Of a stretch of DNA of 64,000 nt, positions 61,542 through 64,000 are shown piece after piece. A program made the translations under genes and the position numbers. The notes beneath the pieces were generated by a model. It saw nothing but the letters and a program-made list of their open reading frames with translations, did not search any database and had not been told where the DNA came from. Source of the stretch: Clostridiales bacterium (GTDB taxonomy: Bacteria > Bacillota > Clostridia > Christensenellales > Aristaeellaceae); contig SFET01000007.1 in NCBI GenBank assembly GCA_004557125.1, forward strand, positions 1 through 64,000, in the 5' to 3' direction. The stretch's first letter is position 1. The number at the start of each line of letters is the position of its first letter.

Positions 61542-62561
61542 ATGCGATCCAACCGAAGGACGCTCGCCCGGCGGTACGGGCGCAACGACGGCAGCTTCTG
61601 GCTGAGCTTTTCGGATCTGATGAGCTCGCTGGTGCTGATTATCATTCTGGTGATGTTCTACATCATCTATCAATACTTCAACCTGGCGGAGATCAACCAG
61701 GCGGAGATCGCCCGCCGCCAGTATCAGCTGGACGAGGCCCAGGCCGAGCTGGAGACCCAGCAGGGCAAGCTCACCGAGGCGGAGAAGCAGATGATCGCCC
61801 AGCAGATTCTGCTGGACGCGAAGCAGGAGGAGCTGGACAGCGCCCAGGCGGTGCTGGAGGCCCAGAAGACCGAGCTTGCGGATACCCAGGCCCAGCTCAG
61901 CGAGAAGGAGGCCGAAATCGCCGCCCAGCAGGCGCAGATGGAGGCCCTGGGCATCCAGCTGGACGAGCAGCAGGCCCAGATCAACACCCAACAGGCCCAG
62001 CTGGACAACCAGCAGGCCCAGATCGAGCAGCTGGTGGGCATGAAGACCCGCATCATCACCTCGCTCTCCAGCGCGCTGAAGAGCAGCAGCATCTCCGCCA
62101 CGGTGGATCCCACCACCGGCTCCATCGCCCTGGAATCGGACGTGCTGTTTGAATCCGGCGAGTACAAGCTCACCGACGCGGGCAAGCGCTTCGTGGACAA
62201 GTTCCTGCCGGTGTATCTGGACGTGCTGTTCTCCGAGGAGTACAAGGGCTACGTCTCCGAGATCATCATCGAGGGCCACACGGACTCCGTGGGCGGGTAT
62301 CTGACCAACCTGGAACTCTCCCAGCAGCGCGCGCTGGCCGTGGCCAGCTATGTGCTGGGCGACAGCTGCCGCGCGATCTCGGCGGACGTCAAAAATACGC
62401 TCCGACCGGTGGTCACCGTCAACGGCCGCAGTTATAGCGATCGCATCTTCAACGCCGACGGCACCGAGAACATGGACGCCTCCCGAAGGGTCGTGTTCAA
62501 GTTCCGCCTCACCGACGAGCAGATGATCCAGCAGCTGCGCCAGATCTTGGAATCCGAATAA
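61542..62561 (+). CDS. MotB/OmpA-domain stator protein (ZorB-like)
   Basis: A 339-residue protein. The membrane helix at about 19-43 carries the proton-path aspartate D25 in FWLSFSDLMSSL. A periplasmic coiled coil at about 50-160 is built of repeated QLDEAQAELETQQ-like heptads, and an OmpA-like peptidoglycan-binding domain covers about 195-335 (FESGEYKLTDAGKRFVD, EGHTDSVGG, LSQQRALAVASYVL). It would anchor the channel to the wall. The coiled coil between helix and OmpA domain is longer than in typical ZorB or MotB. The GTG at 61533 is an alternative start. Confidence 0.85.
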   Translation: MRSNRRTLARRYGRNDGSFWLSFSDLMSSLVLIIILVMFYIIYQYFNLAEINQAEIARRQYQLDEAQAELETQQGKLTEAEKQMIAQQILLDAKQEELDSAQAVLEAQKTELADTQAQLSEKEAEIAAQQAQMEALGIQLDEQQAQINTQQAQLDNQQAQIEQLVGMKTRIITSLSSALKSSSISATVDPTTGSIALESDVLFESGEYKLTDAGKRFVDKFLPVYLDVLFSEEYKGYVSEIIIEGHTDSVGGYLTNLELSQQRALAVASYVLGDSCRAISADVKNTLRPVVTVNGRSYSDRIFNADGTENMDASRRVVFKFRLTDEQMIQQLRQILESE

Positions 62562-62597
62562 AACAAAGCATCAAAAGACAAAAGGGGAAATGCAAAA

Positions 62598-63152
62598 GTG
62601 CTCCACCTTCGCAGGCTGGTCTGGTTCATCGCCTCCCGGCTGATCCTGCTGTGCATCATCTGCGGCATCCTTGTGTGCGCCTTCTACATGTGCCTGAACA
62701 CGGCAAACATCTACATCATCCTCACCGACGGCCTGGAGAAGCGCGCCAGCGTGATCCTGACCCAGGAGGACGCCGAGGATCTGAACTTCTACTTCCACGC
62801 CGACTTCCTCAGCGCCGACCGCGCGCTGGAGGGCGCCTTCGACGGCACCAGCGTGTACGACGATTACAGCATCACCGACTTCGAATACGAACTGAAGATC
62901 GAAAAGCTCTGGGCCTGGCCCTGGGACAACTACGCCACCTGCACGGTTGTGGAGCGCGTGCCCTCCATCACCGGCAGCGTGATCTCCAGCCGCAAGAGCG
63001 AGGTCTCCGGCAGCGTGCCCTCCTGGCAGGGCGGCCGCTACGACATCACGCTGGTCAAGGTCAGCGGCGAGTGGAAGATCCTCGGCATGCAGCAGACCAC
63101 CGTGCTGATGGAGGCCGCCGGAGCCGATGCCACAGTCGGCCCCGAAGCGTAA
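62598..63152 (+). CDS. membrane-anchored hypothetical protein of the motor operon
   Basis: A 184-residue protein with one N-terminal hydrophobic helix (about 11-30, SRLILLCIICGILVCAFYMCL) and an extracytoplasmic alpha/beta domain (DAEDLNFYFHADFLSAD, FEYELKIEKLWAWPWDNYATCTVVERV, GRYDITLVKVSGEWKILGM). The last part looks like an NTF2/DUF-type fold with a final strand of the KVSGEWKI kind. It starts with GTG behind AAAGGGGAAAT, 36 bases after the MotB-like gene, so it is probably a third component. I do not recognise the family. Confidence 0.65.
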   Translation: MLHLRRLVWFIASRLILLCIICGILVCAFYMCLNTANIYIILTDGLEKRASVILTQEDAEDLNFYFHADFLSADRALEGAFDGTSVYDDYSITDFEYELKIEKLWAWPWDNYATCTVVERVPSITGSVISSRKSEVSGSVPSWQGGRYDITLVKVSGEWKILGMQQTTVLMEAAGADATVGPEA

Positions 63153-63171
63153 AATTTTCCAAATCTGTGCC

Positions 63172-63190
63172 CTTCCGATGGGAAGTTTTT
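63172..63190 (+). terminator. terminator of the motor operon
   Basis: CTTCC pairs with GGAAG around GATG and is followed by TTTTT. The stem is short, so some read-through is possible. Confidence 0.55.
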
Positions 63191-63202
63191 CCCCGGAAGG
63201 GC

Positions 63203-63231
63203 TGTTCAGATGAAGGGACTTATGTTATAAT
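63203..63231 (+). promoter_or_regulatory. sigma-A promoter of the coiled-coil gene
   Basis: TGTTCA (63203-63208), 17 bases, TATAAT (63226-63231), 40 bases before the start codon. Confidence 0.65.
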
Positions 63232-63271
63232 TACATATGTATAATTGCAAAAAGGGTTAGGAGGCTTATCC

Positions 63272-64000
63272 ATGGATCGAAAGAATAAGGTGTGGCTTGT
63301 CGTGCTGGCACTTCTGCTGGTGCTGGCAATCGCGGCAGTGATCGTCATCAACGGCAGGCTGTCCACGTCCAAGACGGCGCTGGAGGCGATGAGCACGCAG
63401 CTGGCCACGGAGCAGGAGAATTCCGAGGCGCTGAACGCGCAGCTGGAAGCGCTCCAGCAGAGCAGCGAAGATCTGCAGAGCGAGCTTGCACAGGCCAATG
63501 AAGAGAAAGCCTCCCTTGAAACGCAGCTGACCGAGGCGGAAGCAAAGACCACCGAGGCCGAAGCGCGCGCCACCGAGGCGGAGACGAAGGTCGCAGAGCT
63601 GGAGAATCGCGCTACTGTGGCCGAGACGAAGGCTGCCGATCTGGAGGCGCAGCTGGGCGTGGCTGCTGACAGCAACGCCGCCCTGACGGGACAGCTGAGC
63701 GCTGCGCAGACCCAGGCGGAGCAGCTGGCCAGCGATCAGCAGGCCGCGCAGTACACCATCGCCACCATGGAGACTGCCGCACAGGAATATCAGAAGCGCA
63801 TCGAGGAGCTGGAGACCTGCGCCGTGGATGCCCAGAACAGGATCGACGAGCTCAACGCCGCCATCCGCACCGCTGAGGAGCGCATCGTGGAGCTGGGCGG
63901 CGAGGTGACGCCCACCGCGCAGGAGGGCGACGTCGTGCCCGCCGCACAGACGGCCGGTGCACAGCCGGTGGAGGGTGATCCGACTGCAGCGGCTCAGGCG
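63272..64000 (+). CDS. membrane-anchored coiled-coil protein (cut by window end)
   Basis: An open frame of 243 codons runs off the right edge without a stop. A membrane helix at about 7-27 (VWLVVLALLLVLAIAAVIVI) is followed by a long coiled coil from about 30 to 215, rich in A, E, Q and T, with an irregular TEAEAKTTEAEARATEAE repeat near 85-105. A Pro/Ala/Gln-rich low-complexity stretch begins near 220. TAGGAGG lies before the ATG. A structural or spacer role in the envelope is likely; what follows the linker is outside the window. Confidence 0.7.
   Translation, partial: MDRKNKVWLVVLALLLVLAIAAVIVINGRLSTSKTALEAMSTQLATEQENSEALNAQLEALQQSSEDLQSELAQANEEKASLETQLTEAEAKTTEAEARATEAETKVAELENRATVAETKAADLEAQLGVAADSNAALTGQLSAAQTQAEQLASDQQAAQYTIATMETAAQEYQKRIEELETCAVDAQNRIDELNAAIRTAEERIVELGGEVTPTAQEGDVVPAAQTAGAQPVEGDPTAAAQA

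Noticed and set aside
59939..62561. Complete Zorya defence system
   Set aside because: Only the motor pair is present; no ZorC, ZorD or ZorE-like gene follows within the window.

Overview
The window looks like chromosomal DNA of an anaerobic, high-GC member of the Bacillota (Clostridia). The evidence is a T-box leader in front of an aminotransferase and tyrS, a DnaD/DnaI-type replication gene pair, a PerR/Fur-like repressor, an apparent Re-citrate synthase operon, strong AGGAGG ribosome sites and consensus sigma-A promoters. A Christensenellales-like lineage is my guess, not something shown. Coding density is high. GC content drops only in intergenic regions and at the extreme left edge, where a truncated AT-richer gene and a cluster of hairpins lie.

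Layout. (1) 1-600: the end of an unknown gene, then hairpins. (2) 635-15612, minus strand: a large sugar-catabolism operon with a LacI-type regulator at its head. It encodes a ribose-type ABC importer, two SDRs, a zinc dehydrogenase, a DUF4432 epimerase-like protein, two PfkB kinases, a small cupin, a discoidin-fold protein, DeoC aldolase and a LarA-like racemase. (3) 15804-24438: a UlaG-like hydrolase, a GntR repressor, and a plus-strand operon of acylating aldehyde dehydrogenase, SucCD-like ADP-forming ligase and AcoABC-like 2-oxoacid/acetoin dehydrogenase. (4) 24557-25580: a QueD-like protein and a PerR-like repressor. (5) 25993-31124: Re-citrate synthase, GntR, aconitase and isocitrate dehydrogenase, the oxidative route to 2-oxoglutarate. 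(6) 31320-37810: a TetR regulator, DnaD, DnaI, a tRNA-editing protein, then a tyrosine T-box with an aminotransferase and tyrS. (7) 37956-41429: two secreted proteins joining WG repeats to a PstS-like domain. (8) 41578-47653: a tightly coupled housekeeping operon (YigZ, pseudouridine synthase, two HAD phosphatases, TrmL), then metY and metA. (9) 47720-57114: a two-component system and a MacAB-like efflux operon with three adaptor-like proteins, then a membrane protein. (10) 57187-64000: an ECF sigma factor operon encoding two proteins built from His/Cys repeats, and a divergent MotA/MotB (ZorAB-like) motor pair with two membrane-anchored partners.

The most interesting part is the right end. 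The ECF operon encodes ten copies of a ~45-residue module with an H-x4-C and C-x2-C pattern, spread over a secreted protein and a single-pass membrane protein. The same promoter pattern, AAC-N17-CGTC, occurs in front of this operon, in front of the divergent motor operon, and in front of the distant WG-repeat/PstS gene. This suggests one envelope regulon joining these otherwise unexplained families. A second candidate for new biology is the sugar operon: both of its SDRs lack the catalytic tyrosine, and its gene combination matches no pathway I know. Acetaldehyde from DeoC could feed the neighbouring acylating dehydrogenase and be turned into ATP by the SucCD-like ligase, so regions 2 and 3 may be metabolically linked.
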